Source of the DNA: Bacillota bacterium
GTDB lineage: Bacteria; Bacillota; Syntrophomonadia; Syntrophomonadales; Syntrophomonadaceae
Assembly: GCA_029550685.1 (NCBI GenBank)
Contig: JAKPGY010000055.1
Coordinates: 1-54,650 of the forward strand
Direction: 5' to 3'
Length of the DNA: 54,650 bases
Shown: positions 15,611 to 24,111 of the stretch, in pieces
Layout: each line of letters starts with the position of its first letter
Numbering within the stretch: the first letter of the stretch is position 1
Position numbers and translations under genes: made by a program
The notes under the pieces: model-generated
The model's database searches: none
What the model saw: the letters and a program-made list of their open reading frames with translations, nothing else
What the model was told of the DNA's origin: nothing

Positions 15611-16750
15611 TTAATCCGCTAGGGTTACCCCGGCTACGATCATTTTCTGCATGTCAGCTACGCCTTCTATCTGCGGTCCGATGATGGCGTCCCTGTAAAT
15701 CCGGGCAACCTTGTAATCATTCATCAGTCCATATGAACCGTGTATATCCATCGAAATTCTGGCTACCTCTACCATAGTGTCACATACAAAAGTTTTGGTC
15801 AAGGCTGCTTCCTTGGCAAACTGGCGGGGATCTTTAACATTGTTGGCCAGCATTCCCAATCTATAGGTAAGCCAGCGAGCTGCTTCATATTTTATAGCCA
15901 TATCGGCTATCTTTAGTTGAATAGATTGGAACTTGGTGATGGGCTTATCCCGGTGCATTTTCTCCTTAGAGTAGCGCAGACCTTCTTCATATGCAGCCAG
16001 AATACCTCCCAAAGCGGTAGAGCTAACCCCTACTTTTCCAAAGGATATGCCCAGCTGCAGTATGGGATATCCCATGCCTGGTCCAGCCAAAACGTTTTCT
16101 GCAGGTACCTTCACGTCCTTCAGATACACATCCAGCAGCTGCCCGCCGTGCATGCCCATTTTATCCCAGGGCTCAGAGATGGAATAGCCGTCACACCATT
16201 TATCCACCAGAAATCCAGTGGGCTTATTAGTTTCGCTATCCACAGCAAATACTACAATTACCCCAGGCCAGTTGGCATTGGATATAAACCGCTTAGTTCC
16301 GTTAAGAATATAATAATCGCCATCTTTAACCGCAGTTGTGGTTAACTGTTTGGGATCAGACCCAGTAGCTGGTTCGGTAAAAGCAAAAGAAGCTATTTTT
16401 TCTCCTTTGCAGCACGGGGTCATAAATTTCTTTTTCTGATCCTCGGTACCGAAAACGGAAATAGCACTGAGCGCCAGGCAGTGGGCAGACAGAGTCATGG
16501 CTACACCACCGGAAACTCTGGCTATTTGTTCCATGGCCAGTACATATCCATCGTATCCTCCATCAGCTCCACCGTATTCCTCAGGATAAGGAATACCGAA
16601 AAGGTCCAATTCAGCCAGTCCTTGAATAATTTCGTCGGGGATCTTGTTCTCCCGGTCAATTTGCTCAGCAACTGGTTCAATATGCTTCTCAGCAAATTCC
16701 CGCGCCATCTGTTGAATCATGAGCTGCTCTTTGCTCAAATTAAAATCCAT
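15611..16750 (-). CDS. Acyl-CoA dehydrogenase, cluster 1 (canonical catalytic Glu)
   Basis: 379 residues, normal length for short/medium-chain acyl-CoA dehydrogenases. The FAD-binding signature FAFTEPATGSDPKQL lies in the middle domain. Near the C-terminus, QIEGVADMQ aligns with the family's YEGTSEIQ, so Glu362 should be the catalytic base. It oxidises an acyl-CoA to the 2-enoyl-CoA (or runs in reverse) with EtfAB as electron partner. First gene of the minus-strand acd-fixC-fixX-etfB-etfA set. The ATG has GGGAGGG six bases upstream. Chain-length specificity cannot be read from the sequence. Confidence 0.93.
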   Translation of the reverse strand: MDFNLSKEQLMIQQMAREFAEKHIEPVAEQIDRENKIPDEIIQGLAELDLFGIPYPEEYGGADGGYDGYVLAMEQIARVSGGVAMTLSAHCLALSAISVFGTEDQKKKFMTPCCKGEKIASFAFTEPATGSDPKQLTTTAVKDGDYYILNGTKRFISNANWPGVIVVFAVDSETNKPTGFLVDKWCDGYSISEPWDKMGMHGGQLLDVYLKDVKVPAENVLAGPGMGYPILQLGISFGKVGVSSTALGGILAAYEEGLRYSKEKMHRDKPITKFQSIQLKIADMAIKYEAARWLTYRLGMLANNVKDPRQFAKEAALTKTFVCDTMVEVARISMDIHGSYGLMNDYKVARIYRDAIIGPQIEGVADMQKMIVAGVTLAD

Positions 16751-16918
16751 ATTTGTCCCTCCCGCTTTTTGCTTATAAAATCATTTTAACATTGAATATT
16801 ATGTAATGGGAATATTCTTTGTGCGTTTTAATATTCCTGCTTTGGTTAGCAATTTTTTTATTTGAAATTTCTTGCAATTTCGCTATTTACTTGGGTATCT
16901 TGGGCAGAAAATAAATAA

Positions 16919-16946
16919 GGAAGCAAAGATAAAAACCTTTGCTTCC
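16919..16946 (-). terminator. Rho-independent terminator after the CoxE-like gene
   Basis: The arms GGAAGCAAAG (16919-16928) and CTTTGCTTCC (16937-16946) pair perfectly over an 8-base loop. On the minus strand the hairpin is followed by TTATTTATTTT. It lies 18 bases past the stop at 16964 and separates this gene pair from the electron-transfer operon that follows on the same strand. Confidence 0.85.
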
Positions 16947-16963
16947 CGGCAATAGGCTATACC

Positions 16964-18172
16964 CTATACCTTAGCTGGTTTGCGGCTTCGCAAAGCCAGA
17001 ATAGCTCTTTCGAGACCATCCACAGTCAGCTCTTCCATGGGAAAAATCTCACCAATCTTGCGAATGGTCCAGGCACCATCCGTCCAATCCCAGTAGTCCT
17101 TGGGAATTGGGTTTAACCAGACCGAGTATTCAAAATGACTGCGCAGCCTTTGTAACCAATGTAAGCCAGGCTTATCGTTGTACAGCCCCCACTCAATCAC
17201 TCCGCCAATGCGAGTTAGTTCCGAAGGAGCCATACTGGCATCACCCACGATGATCACCCGGTAATCGGGGCTGTAGGTTCTGAGAATATACTCCGTATCG
17301 GTGTAGTTATCCAAAGTACAGTGGGGATCATGGAACATCCAATCATAGATACAATTGTGAAAATAAAAAGTTTTCAAATCCTTAAAGTGATTGGAACGAT
17401 TCACCGCTGTAAACAACTGGTTACATAATCTGGTGTAAGTAACCATAGATCCCCCTGCGTCCATAAGCAGGAGTACTTTTATAGAATTTTCCCGGGGACG
17501 CTCCCACACCAGTTCCAGCCGCCCGGCATTATTGCAAGTTTTATCTACGGTAGCATCCAGGTCCAGTTCGGTAGCTTCGCCCTCCAGCCGGCTGGTAAAC
17601 TGGCGAAGTTTGCGCAAGGCTACCTGAAACTGCCTCACTCCCAAAGTCTCATCGGTACGAAATTCCTGGAAGCGGCGCATACCAGCCACTTTAACCGCCG
17701 ATAAATTGCGGGATTCTCCGCCTATACGTATTCCCCCTGGATGGTATCCGGAATGCCCAAAGGGAGAGGTACCCCCGGTACCAATCCAATAATTGCCGCC
17801 GTGATGCTCTTCATCCTGTTCGGCCAGCCTTTCTTCCAGCATACGCTTTAATTCATCCAAATCCAGCTGGTGATGCTTGCGGCGCATTTCTTCGGTTATT
17901 TCCAGAGGCGGCAGCTCTTTGTCCAGCCACTCCCATATCTTGTCCGGTAATCCTTCCGGGGTATCTACGTCTTTAAAAAAGGAAGCAAAAGCCATATCAA
18001 AGCGATCATAATGGGCCTCGGTTTTTACCAGAAGAGCCCGGCTCAGGTAATAGAATCCGGTCAGGCTGGAGCCGGCCATCCCGGCCTCCAGAGCTTCCAA
18101 TACGGTCTGCCATTCATTTAAGGAGACCGGTACACCGAAATTCTTGAGGGTATAAAAAAAGTTGGTGAACAT
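16964..18172 (-). CDS. VWA domain protein, CoxE-like
   Basis: 402 residues. The C-terminal half is a von Willebrand A fold with MDAGGSM in the MIDAS position (DxGGS instead of DxSxS), the variant common in this CoxE-like group (COG3825). The N-terminal half is helical, with a Lys/Glu-rich stretch and a Gly/His-rich linker (residues ~120-150). Such proteins pair with MoxR ATPases; the pair is thought to act in metal-cofactor insertion or complex maturation. The MoxR gene is 26 bases upstream on the same strand, so this is one operon. Start ATG with GGAAGGAT. Client protein unknown. Confidence 0.82.
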   Translation of the reverse strand: MFTNFFYTLKNFGVPVSLNEWQTVLEALEAGMAGSSLTGFYYLSRALLVKTEAHYDRFDMAFASFFKDVDTPEGLPDKIWEWLDKELPPLEITEEMRRKHHQLDLDELKRMLEERLAEQDEEHHGGNYWIGTGGTSPFGHSGYHPGGIRIGGESRNLSAVKVAGMRRFQEFRTDETLGVRQFQVALRKLRQFTSRLEGEATELDLDATVDKTCNNAGRLELVWERPRENSIKVLLLMDAGGSMVTYTRLCNQLFTAVNRSNHFKDLKTFYFHNCIYDWMFHDPHCTLDNYTDTEYILRTYSPDYRVIIVGDASMAPSELTRIGGVIEWGLYNDKPGLHWLQRLRSHFEYSVWLNPIPKDYWDWTDGAWTIRKIGEIFPMEELTVDGLERAILALRSRKPAKV

Positions 18173-18197
18173 AGGTATCCTTCCTATATGTTTATAT

Positions 18198-19082
18198 TTA
18201 ATAACGATAACGGTTCAAGGAGGTGTATGAGGGCTGGGGAGGACGATTGGCCTGAGTCTTCCCATGCAGCTGGTTTAATAAAGTATCCAAATCCTCATTC
18301 TTTTTAAGCAGAACTCCTAAAAAGGGCAGTTCCTGTTTAATCCGGTTGGGGCTGATTCCTCCTACCACTAGAGCTTGCAGCCAGTCAATCAGTTCACTGG
18401 TGCTGGGTTTTTTCTGAATGTTAGGCACATTGCGCAAAGCGTAGAAAGTCTCCAAAGCCTGCTGTAAAAGGCGTTTTTCCAGATTAGGATGGTGCACCCG
18501 GACAATACGCTCCATACCTTCCGGATCAGGGAAGGCTATATAATGGAAAATACAGCGGCGCAAGAACGCATCAGGAAGTTCTTTTTCCGCATTGCTGGTG
18601 ATGATAACAATGGGCCGATGTTTGGCATTGATAGTTTCCCGGGTCTCAGGAATATAGAAGCTCATTTGATCCAATTCCCAGAGCAAATCATTGGGGAACT
18701 CCAGGTCAGCTTTGTCGATCTCATCAATCAACAGCACTACCTGCTCATCGGCCATGAAGGCCTCGCCCAGCTTGCCCAGCTTGATATACTGTTTGATATC
18801 CGATACATCATTATCCCCGAACTGACTGTCGTACAGTCTCTGCACGGTATCATACACGTAGAGTCCTTCCTGAGCCTTGGTGGTTGATTTAATATTCCAG
18901 ATAATAAGATCCATCCCCAGAGAATCCGCTATACTCTTAGCCAGCATAGTTTTGCCGGTGCCTGGTTCTCCCTTGATCAACAGAGGTTTTTGTAAGGCGA
19001 TGGCTATATTAACACTGTTCATCAATTCATCCGAAGCTATATAATCTTTCGACCCCTGGTACTTTGCAGAATTCTTGGCCAT
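18198..19082 (-). CDS. MoxR-family AAA+ ATPase
   Basis: 294 residues. Walker A GEPGTGKT, Walker B VVLLIDEIDKAD, sensor 1 IVIITSNAEKE and arginine finger DAFLRRCIF are all present, in the compact MoxR layout. MoxR ATPases act as chaperones together with VWA proteins, and here a CoxE-like VWA gene follows 26 bases downstream. I chose ATG 19082 because GGAGG lies ten bases before it; a GTG seven codons upstream overlaps the ribosome site itself. The short AT-rich region upstream (19083-19198) holds no recognised gene. Confidence 0.9.
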   Translation of the reverse strand: MAKNSAKYQGSKDYIASDELMNSVNIAIALQKPLLIKGEPGTGKTMLAKSIADSLGMDLIIWNIKSTTKAQEGLYVYDTVQRLYDSQFGDNDVSDIKQYIKLGKLGEAFMADEQVVLLIDEIDKADLEFPNDLLWELDQMSFYIPETRETINAKHRPIVIITSNAEKELPDAFLRRCIFHYIAFPDPEGMERIVRVHHPNLEKRLLQQALETFYALRNVPNIQKKPSTSELIDWLQALVVGGISPNRIKQELPFLGVLLKKNEDLDTLLNQLHGKTQANRPPQPSYTSLNRYRY

Positions 19083-19198
19083 TATCCCCGATCCTCCAAA
19101 CACTTATATTTATATAATGTATTTTCTCTCAAATATTAGCACGGTTAGTTGAATAAATCAACGCAACCACTTTTTGAAAAGTCGGATAATTCGGTATT

Positions 19199-20440
19199 TT
19201 AGCTAATCATGGCACTGTGCTGCCCGGCCAAATAACCAGTAGAAAAAGCCGCCTGCAGGTTAAACCCTCCCGTATACCCATCCACATCCAGAACTTCTCC
19301 GGCAAAAAATAAATTCCGGTGCAAGCGGGATTCCATGGTTCGCGGATCGACTTCTCTAATGTCAATTCCACCAGCGGTGACAATGGCCTCCTCTACTGGA
19401 CGGGTGGCAGTTATGGTTACCGGCAGAGCTTTGAGCAGTTCTGTTAACCGGCGCCGTTCGTCTTTTTTGATATGCCCGCTTTGCTGGTGAGGATCGATCC
19501 CGCTTAATCCCACGATAACCGGAATTAGTTTACGCGGCAAAAGATCATCCAGGGAGTTGGCAAAGTGTCGCCGGGCATAGCGGTTCAGGTCCCGCTGCAG
19601 CCGGGCTTCCACTTGTTCCCAAGTCAAAGCTGGTTTCAAATCTATAACTATTTTTACAGTTTGGCCGGTTCTATGAAGGTATTGGCCTATGTCCCGGCTC
19701 ATGCTTAATATTATGGGCCCGGACAGGCCGAAATGGGTAAACAGCAGCTCTCCGAATTCACTGTTTATCCGCTTCCCGTCCGCCTGGTAAGCGGTAGCCT
19801 GCACATTTTTCAAACTGAGACCTTTTATCGACGGTATCCAGTCTTCATGGGCCACCAGCGGTACCAGACCAGGACGCGGTTCCACAACATGGTGCCCCAG
19901 ATTGCGAGCCCATTTATATCCATCCCCGGTAGAACCAGTACCTGGGTAAGAAAGCCCCCCGGTGGCCACAATAACTCTAGGTGCGTCATACTGCCTCGAT
20001 CCACAGTTAATCCTGAAGCCTGTCCCCTTAGGCACCAGGGAATCTACTCGAGCCCCTGTTACCACTTCAATTTTCAGCTTATGCAATTCCTGTTGCAGTA
20101 CCTGCACCACATCATGAGCTTGATCTGATACCGGAAAGACCCGCTGACCCCGTTCCACTTTCAGTTTCAGTCCCCGGGATTGAAAAAAATCCATCAAATC
20201 CTGATTAGAAAAAGCATGCAGTGAACTATACAGGAAACGCCCATTGCCCGCATAACCTTGCATAATAAACTGGTCCAGCTCCAAGGCTGAGGTAAGGTTG
20301 CACCGTCCTTTACCGGTAATACTCAGTTTACGTCCCAGACGGTCCATTTTCTCCAGCAAGGTCACCGAAGCACCGTGATAGGCAGCCGAGCAGGCTGCCA
20401 TCATACCGGCCGGTCCGCCTCCTATTACATATACCTTCAT
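19199..20440 (-). CDS. BaiN/HI0933-type NAD(P)/FAD-dependent flavoprotein
   Basis: 413 residues. N-terminal FAD fold VYVIGGGPAGMMAACSAA with LLEKMDRLGRKLSITGKGRCN, the signature of the HI0933/BaiN family, and C-terminal EAIVTAGGIDIREVDPRTMES and GEVLDVDGYTGGFNLQAA. Family members include BaiN, implicated in bile-acid dehydroxylation, but most have no assigned substrate. ATG preceded by GGAGGG. It is transcribed alone and divergently from the anchored protein at 20537. Family assignment is firm, function open. Confidence 0.88.
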   Translation of the reverse strand: MKVYVIGGGPAGMMAACSAAYHGASVTLLEKMDRLGRKLSITGKGRCNLTSALELDQFIMQGYAGNGRFLYSSLHAFSNQDLMDFFQSRGLKLKVERGQRVFPVSDQAHDVVQVLQQELHKLKIEVVTGARVDSLVPKGTGFRINCGSRQYDAPRVIVATGGLSYPGTGSTGDGYKWARNLGHHVVEPRPGLVPLVAHEDWIPSIKGLSLKNVQATAYQADGKRINSEFGELLFTHFGLSGPIILSMSRDIGQYLHRTGQTVKIVIDLKPALTWEQVEARLQRDLNRYARRHFANSLDDLLPRKLIPVIVGLSGIDPHQQSGHIKKDERRRLTELLKALPVTITATRPVEEAIVTAGGIDIREVDPRTMESRLHRNLFFAGEVLDVDGYTGGFNLQAAFSTGYLAGQHSAMIS

Positions 20441-20465
20441 TAGGGCTATCCCTCCAGGCTTAGCA

Positions 20466-20495
20466 TTGTGCCTATTTCCTATTTTTTGCTATAAT
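20466..20495 (+). promoter_or_regulatory. SigmaA-type promoter of the 20537 gene
   Basis: -35 TTGTGC (20466-20471), 18-base spacer and a perfect -10 TATAAT (20490-20495), ending about 41 bases before the TTG start at 20537. Good -10, fair -35. Confidence 0.5.
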
Positions 20496-20536
20496 TGATA
20501 GATAGCATGCCTTATAGGCTTTAGGAGGTAATTGTT

Positions 20537-21094
20537 TTGGATCGAACTGTTCCCGCGGGAGTACCTAAAATACTCTATGTTCTTATTATAGTCATCCTGG
20601 CAGGTATGTACTATTATGCTGCCTATGTAGATGTGTCAAATCCCGAAAAAGTAGTGGAAAACTTTTATAATGCCTATTTCGCCGGGGATTATGACAATGT
20701 AGCGGAGAATTTAAGTGTATTTTGGTCGGTACAATTCTTACCCGAGTATACTTCTCAGTCTCCCGCAGAACTGTTGAACAACCGCGACGAAATAATCAAG
20801 GAAATCAACCAGGTAATTTCCGAACAGGAAAAGGAAAACCCTTTGGAGGATAATTATTCTGTGGAAATCCATCCAGAATACACCCGCCAGGGTATAAACA
20901 GCGCTCTGGTGGTATATTCTATTAAACAGAATGGCAATAAGGTCGGCATGGAAATGGCGATTTTAATAAATGAAGCCGGTCAATTCCGGATTTTCAGCAT
21001 GACTCCCGTTAACACAGAATCCTTGGAGATGATCACTGAAGAAGACGTCCAGGCTTTGGAAAAAAGCTTCACCGAGCTGTTAACAACCGGATAA
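20537..21094 (+). CDS. Membrane-anchored protein of unknown function with NTF2/DUF4878-like outer domain
   Basis: 185 residues. Residues ~12-31 (ILYVLIIVILAGMYYYAAYV) form a signal anchor. The outer part begins with NPEKVVENFYNAYFAGDYDNV, which looks like the first helix of NTF2/SnoaL or DUF4878 folds, then alternating strands. Acidic overall. TTG start, strongly supported by AGGAGG seven to eight bases upstream and a promoter at 20466. Followed by a large hairpin terminator. Domain suggestion is weak; no function is known. Confidence 0.75.
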   Translation: MDRTVPAGVPKILYVLIIVILAGMYYYAAYVDVSNPEKVVENFYNAYFAGDYDNVAENLSVFWSVQFLPEYTSQSPAELLNNRDEIIKEINQVISEQEKENPLEDNYSVEIHPEYTRQGINSALVVYSIKQNGNKVGMEMAILINEAGQFRIFSMTPVNTESLEMITEEDVQALEKSFTELLTTG

Positions 21095-21103
21095 TCACAG
21101 CAA

Positions 21104-21172
21104 AGGGCCGGTTTTCCCTGTCTCTATCCCGAGATAGAGAGTGAACAGGAAACCGACCCCGGCTTTTTTATT
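21104..21172 (+). terminator. Large hairpin terminator between converging genes
   Basis: GCCGG-GTTTTCC-CTGT pairs with ACAGG-AAACC-CCGGC, enclosing a second perfect arm pair CTCTATC/GATAGAG with a CCGA loop, followed by TTTTTTATT on the plus strand. It ends the 20537 gene and sits six bases before the stop of the converging chemotaxis gene, which it may also serve. Confidence 0.75.
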
Positions 21173-21177
21173 GTTGA

Positions 21178-22695
21178 TTATTGAAATTGCTCGGCTAACT
21201 CTTTCAACTTGCGGGCTGACTGTTCTATGCCCATGACTGCCTGAACTACATTTTCCACGGCATCCCGCTGCTGACTGACCAAAGCGGTAATCTCTTGAGT
21301 CGCAGCGGCTGATTCTTGTGTGGAAGCAGAAATGTTTTCAATCTCTCGAACTACTTCATCAGTAGACGCCAGGACCTCCTCTAAAACAGCCGAGACCTCT
21401 TGTATAGCCGCATCAATTTTGGCGGCGCCCTGATCTACCTGTTCAAACATCTGCTGGGTTTCCTGCACAGCTTCATCCTGCTGGCGAGCTATCTGGTTGG
21501 ATCTTTCAATCTGGGCAACGGTGGCTTGCATACCCTGTTGAATCTCTCCAATCAGCTTGGAAATATTCTGGGCTGCCTGGCCTGATTCCTCGGCTAATTT
21601 TCTCACTTCTTCAGCTACTACCGCAAAACCACGACCAGCTTCTCCGGCGCGAGCGGCTTCAATAGCAGCATTTAAGGCCAGCAGGTTGGTCTGGTCCGCT
21701 ATACCGGTTATTATTTCTACAATATTAACAATCTGGTTGGATTTTTGATTCAGTTCATGAACAGCCTGGCTTACCATCTCCTGGGCTTTGTTGCTTTCCT
21801 GCATAAAAGCGGTCTGCTTTTCCATGGCTTTTATGCCATTGTCTACGATGCTATTAAACTCATTGGATTGCTCACTGACTAGTTGCACACTGTTGCCGCA
21901 GCTTTCTATGGCCGTGGCCATTTCTTTTACCACTTCGGTGGTTTTGCCGGCATGAAGTGCCTCTTCTGTAGCTGCCTTGGCCATTTCTTCAATGCTGGCG
22001 CTTACCTGGACGGCAGCTGCACCAGTCTCTTCAGCCAGGGTGCGCACGCTTAAGGCTGTCTCGCTTAACAGAGCAGCTTCCGAGTTTATCTGCCGGGCAA
22101 TACCCTGCAGGCTGTTGGTAAGTTCACTGGCCTCCTGTTCTTTTTCAATGGATACCTGCAACAATCCTCGCGCTACATTAGTGGTAATAGCACTGCAAAT
22201 ACCCACAAAGATGAATAATAAATACCTTACACCTAGAGTCGAACCTATATTGCCCTCGGGAATAATAGTCGGGTTGATAATGAAAGCAGCCGTCATGAAA
22301 ACGACCACCAAGACAACGGAGTATACACACACCCATAAATCAAAGTATAGTACTCCCAAAGCCAGTACCAGATAAAAAACAGCAAATAACTCCCTGCTGC
22401 CGCTCATAATCACCACAAACAAGAAAGTGGTAAGCCCAACCATCAATATGGTCAAATACTTGGCGAAGGCATGAGTAGGATATCTGGACACGATCAGATA
22501 AGTAACCGCTATGATTATGACCGCCGCACCTGCTTCCTGCATAATGCTGGTCAAACTTAATTGACTGGAACCGGTACCGGAAAAGTAAATTCCCAGAGTG
22601 GCCAGGTTAGCCAGTACCTCAATTAAAATAGTGCCAATAAAAACACGGCGGTGGCTTTCCACCATATTCTTCGCCAACAGGTCATCCCTATACAA
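21178..22695 (-). CDS. Methyl-accepting chemotaxis protein with multi-pass membrane sensor
   Basis: 505 residues. The first ~175 residues hold about six hydrophobic segments with only short loops, so there is no periplasmic ligand domain. The rest is a coiled-coil signalling domain with the invariant hairpin region ([20 protein letters not shown], then [13 protein letters not shown]). No clear HAMP domain is visible. It should sense a membrane or energy state and control CheA. Start TTG 22695 is weakly supported; the GGGAGGGGAAGG site is ~13 bases away, and ATG at codon 11 is the alternative. No other che gene lies in the window. Confidence 0.88.
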   Translation of the reverse strand: MYRDDLLAKNMVESHRRVFIGTILIEVLANLATLGIYFSGTGSSQLSLTSIMQEAGAAVIIIAVTYLIVSRYPTHAFAKYLTILMVGLTTFLFVVIMSGSRELFAVFYLVLALGVLYFDLWVCVYSVVLVVVFMTAAFIINPTIIPEGNIGSTLGVRYLLFIFVGICSAITTNVARGLLQVSIEKEQEASELTNSLQGIARQINSEAALLSETALSVRTLAEETGAAAVQVSASIEEMAKAATEEALHAGKTTEVVKEMATAIESCGNSVQLVSEQSNEFNSIVDNGIKAMEKQTAFMQESNKAQEMVSQAVHELNQKSNQIVNIVEIITGIADQTNLLALNAAIEAARAGEAGRGFAVVAEEVRKLAEESGQAAQNISKLIGEIQQGMQATVAQIERSNQIARQQDEAVQETQQMFEQVDQGAAKIDAAIQEVSAVLEEVLASTDEVVREIENISASTQESAAATQEITALVSQQRDAVENVVQAVMGIEQSARKLKELAEQFQ

Positions 22696-22756
22696 GTCTA
22701 ACCACCAACCTTCCCCTCCCTTAGGTTAATCCCTCGAAACTGAGAAATATTTCTAT

Positions 22757-22784
22757 ATACTGCCTGTCAAATCCTTCGAGTTTA
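22757..22784 (-). promoter_or_regulatory. Possible sigma28 (SigD)-type promoter of the chemotaxis gene
   Basis: On the minus strand TAAA (22784-22781) is followed by 16 bases and GGCAGTAT (22764-22757). The motility sigma factor consensus is TAAA-N15-GCCGATAA; five of eight -10 positions match. It is about 60 bases before the start codon, a fitting place for a chemotaxis gene. A TTGACA within the spacer could belong to a sigmaA promoter instead. Confidence 0.3.
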
Positions 22785-22802
22785 CGACAAAACATAATAA
22801 AT

Positions 22803-22827
22803 AGCACAGTATTAACTACACTGTGCT
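22803..22827. other. Perfect 8-bp hairpin beside a family A repeat
   Basis: AGCACAGT (22803-22810) and ACTGTGCT (22820-22827) pair over a 9-base loop. It has no T-tract on the plus strand and a T-rich tail on the minus strand. It abuts the left terminal repeat of the family A element at 22830. It may be a weak terminator or an insertion target. Confidence 0.5.
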
Positions 22828-22829
22828 AG

Positions 22830-22980
22830 AGAGTGTCAAAAAAGTTGCTAAAAAGAGATCGCCACGTCGCTACGCTCCTCGCGATGACATACCAGAAGGC
22901 CATCTTATGTGTCATTGCGAGCCCCGGAGGGGCGTGGCAATCTCGAACTTCTAACCATTAATAGACTTCTTTGACAGTCT
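22830..22980. repeat. Family A element with terminal inverted repeats (MITE-like)
   Basis: 151-bp element. Its left end AGAGTGTCAAAAAAGTTGCT and right end TAGACTTCTTTGACAGTCT are imperfect inverted repeats of about 19-21 bp. Inside are two family A cores in opposite orientation (GCCACGTCGCTACGCTCCTC and GCGAGCCCCGGAGGGGCG). CTAGA occurs on both flanks and could be a target duplication, although TCTAGA is itself palindromic. The stretch 22696-23097 holds no gene besides this element, the hairpins and the RNase H leader. Confidence 0.8.
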
Positions 22981-22982
22981 AG

Positions 22983-23010
22983 AATTCCCCTTGTTTAGGG
23001 GAATTTTTTT
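22983..23010 (+). terminator. Terminator hairpin identical in its stem to 142-164
   Basis: AATTCCCC pairs with GGGGAATT and is followed by a run of seven Ts on the plus strand. The stem matches the hairpin at 142-164. No plus-strand gene precedes it, so it may belong to the repeat neighbourhood and insulate the RNase H gene from transcripts crossing the repeat. Confidence 0.6.
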
Positions 23011-23097
23011 ACCGGTATTAAAGGGTTTTAACCTCTATTTGTGGTAGTTTTGTGTGAGCAGTTGACGCGCACTGGAGCGTGCCAAGGAGTTGTAAGG

Positions 23098-23559
23098 ATG
23101 AAGGAAGTGGTGATCTACACTGATGGAGCATGTTCCGGTAATCCCGGACCTGGGGGATGGGGAGCAGTGCTTCTGGCTGGACCTCACCGCAAGGAATTGT
23201 CCGGTTACGAAGAGCAGACCACCAATCAACGTATGGAATTAAAAGCCATAATTGAAGCGCTCAAAGCGTTAAAAGTCAGTGGGTGGGACATTACAGTTTA
23301 TACTGACAGCGCTTATGTGGTCAATGCTTTTGAGCAGAGGTGGATTGATAATTGGCTCAAAAATGGCTGGCAGAACAGCCGCAAAGAACCGGTAGCTAAC
23401 CGTGACCTGTGGATGGAGCTTTTGCAGGCCATGGAAAAAAATCGGGTGCATATTAAAAAGGTCAAAGGCCATGCTGGTCATCCTTTAAATGAACGCTGTG
23501 ATGAACTGGCCCGCACCCAGATAAAGGTGCATGTCCAAAACAGTGATGGGAAAGTATAA
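23098..23559 (+). CDS. rnhA: Ribonuclease HI
   Basis: 153 residues. Degrades the RNA strand of RNA-DNA hybrids. The RNase HI residues are all present: Asp in YTDGACSGNPGPGGWG, Glu in NQRMELKAIIEAL, Asp in VYTDSAYV and the His/Asp pair in GHAGHPLNERCDELA. A basic handle (WLKNGWQNSRKEPV) is present as in E. coli RNase HI. ATG 23098 was chosen because AAGGAG lies eight bases before it; a longer in-frame start at 23041 has no ribosome site. A hexapeptide acyltransferase gene follows 21 bases later and is probably co-transcribed. Confidence 0.95.
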   Translation: MKEVVIYTDGACSGNPGPGGWGAVLLAGPHRKELSGYEEQTTNQRMELKAIIEALKALKVSGWDITVYTDSAYVVNAFEQRWIDNWLKNGWQNSRKEPVANRDLWMELLQAMEKNRVHIKKVKGHAGHPLNERCDELARTQIKVHVQNSDGKV

Positions 23560-23580
23560 ACAAAAGGGGGAAGCAAGCAT

Positions 23581-24111
23581 ATGTGGCAAGAACTATCTGA
23601 CCGTATTACTACCTGGCTGGTAAAAAGACATCTGACCAGCTGCGGGGAAAACCTGCGAGCTCGTAATCCGGGAGAGTTCTTTTTGGGGAAAGGTGCTGAA
23701 ATACACATTGGCAATAATGTACTGCTGGAGAGAAAGGTGCGCATTTCCCTGGGGGATAACGCCCGGGTTTATATTGGTGACAATACCTATCTGGGCGATT
23801 ATACCAATGTTTTGGCGGTTAAAGAAGTCAGTATCGGCAGAGGCTGTGCTATTAGCTGGCATGTGCTGTTCATGGATACTTCCTCTCATCCCCTGGGTTT
23901 TGCCGGGGAAGAGCCGGTAACCAAGATCGAACCCATACGGGTGGAGGACCATGTCTGGATTGGGTGCCGGGCAGTTATTCTAAAGGGGGTTACGGTAGGA
24001 GAGGGCTCTATTATCGCCAACAATGCGGTAGTGACTAAAGATGTGCCCCCGCGTACCATGGTGGCCGGCAATCCAGCCCGGGTTATTAAAGAGGATGTTA
24101 TTTGGGAATGA
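23581..24111 (+). CDS. Hexapeptide-repeat acyltransferase (left-handed beta-helix)
   Basis: 176 residues with repeated hexapeptide turns (IHIGNN, VYIGDN, VSIGRG, VWIGCR, VTVGEG) characteristic of left-handed beta-helix acyltransferases. The C-terminal NNAVVTKDVPPRTMVAGNPARVIK is typical of maltose/galactoside/serine O-acetyltransferases and sugar acyltransferases. The central His in SSHPLG could be catalytic. Acceptor unknown. Good AAGGGGGAAG upstream of ATG. It overlaps the next gene by ATGA, so translation is coupled to the Cys-cluster protein, and it follows rnhA by 21 bases. Confidence 0.88.
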   Translation: MWQELSDRITTWLVKRHLTSCGENLRARNPGEFFLGKGAEIHIGNNVLLERKVRISLGDNARVYIGDNTYLGDYTNVLAVKEVSIGRGCAISWHVLFMDTSSHPLGFAGEEPVTKIEPIRVEDHVWIGCRAVILKGVTVGEGSIIANNAVVTKDVPPRTMVAGNPARVIKEDVIWE

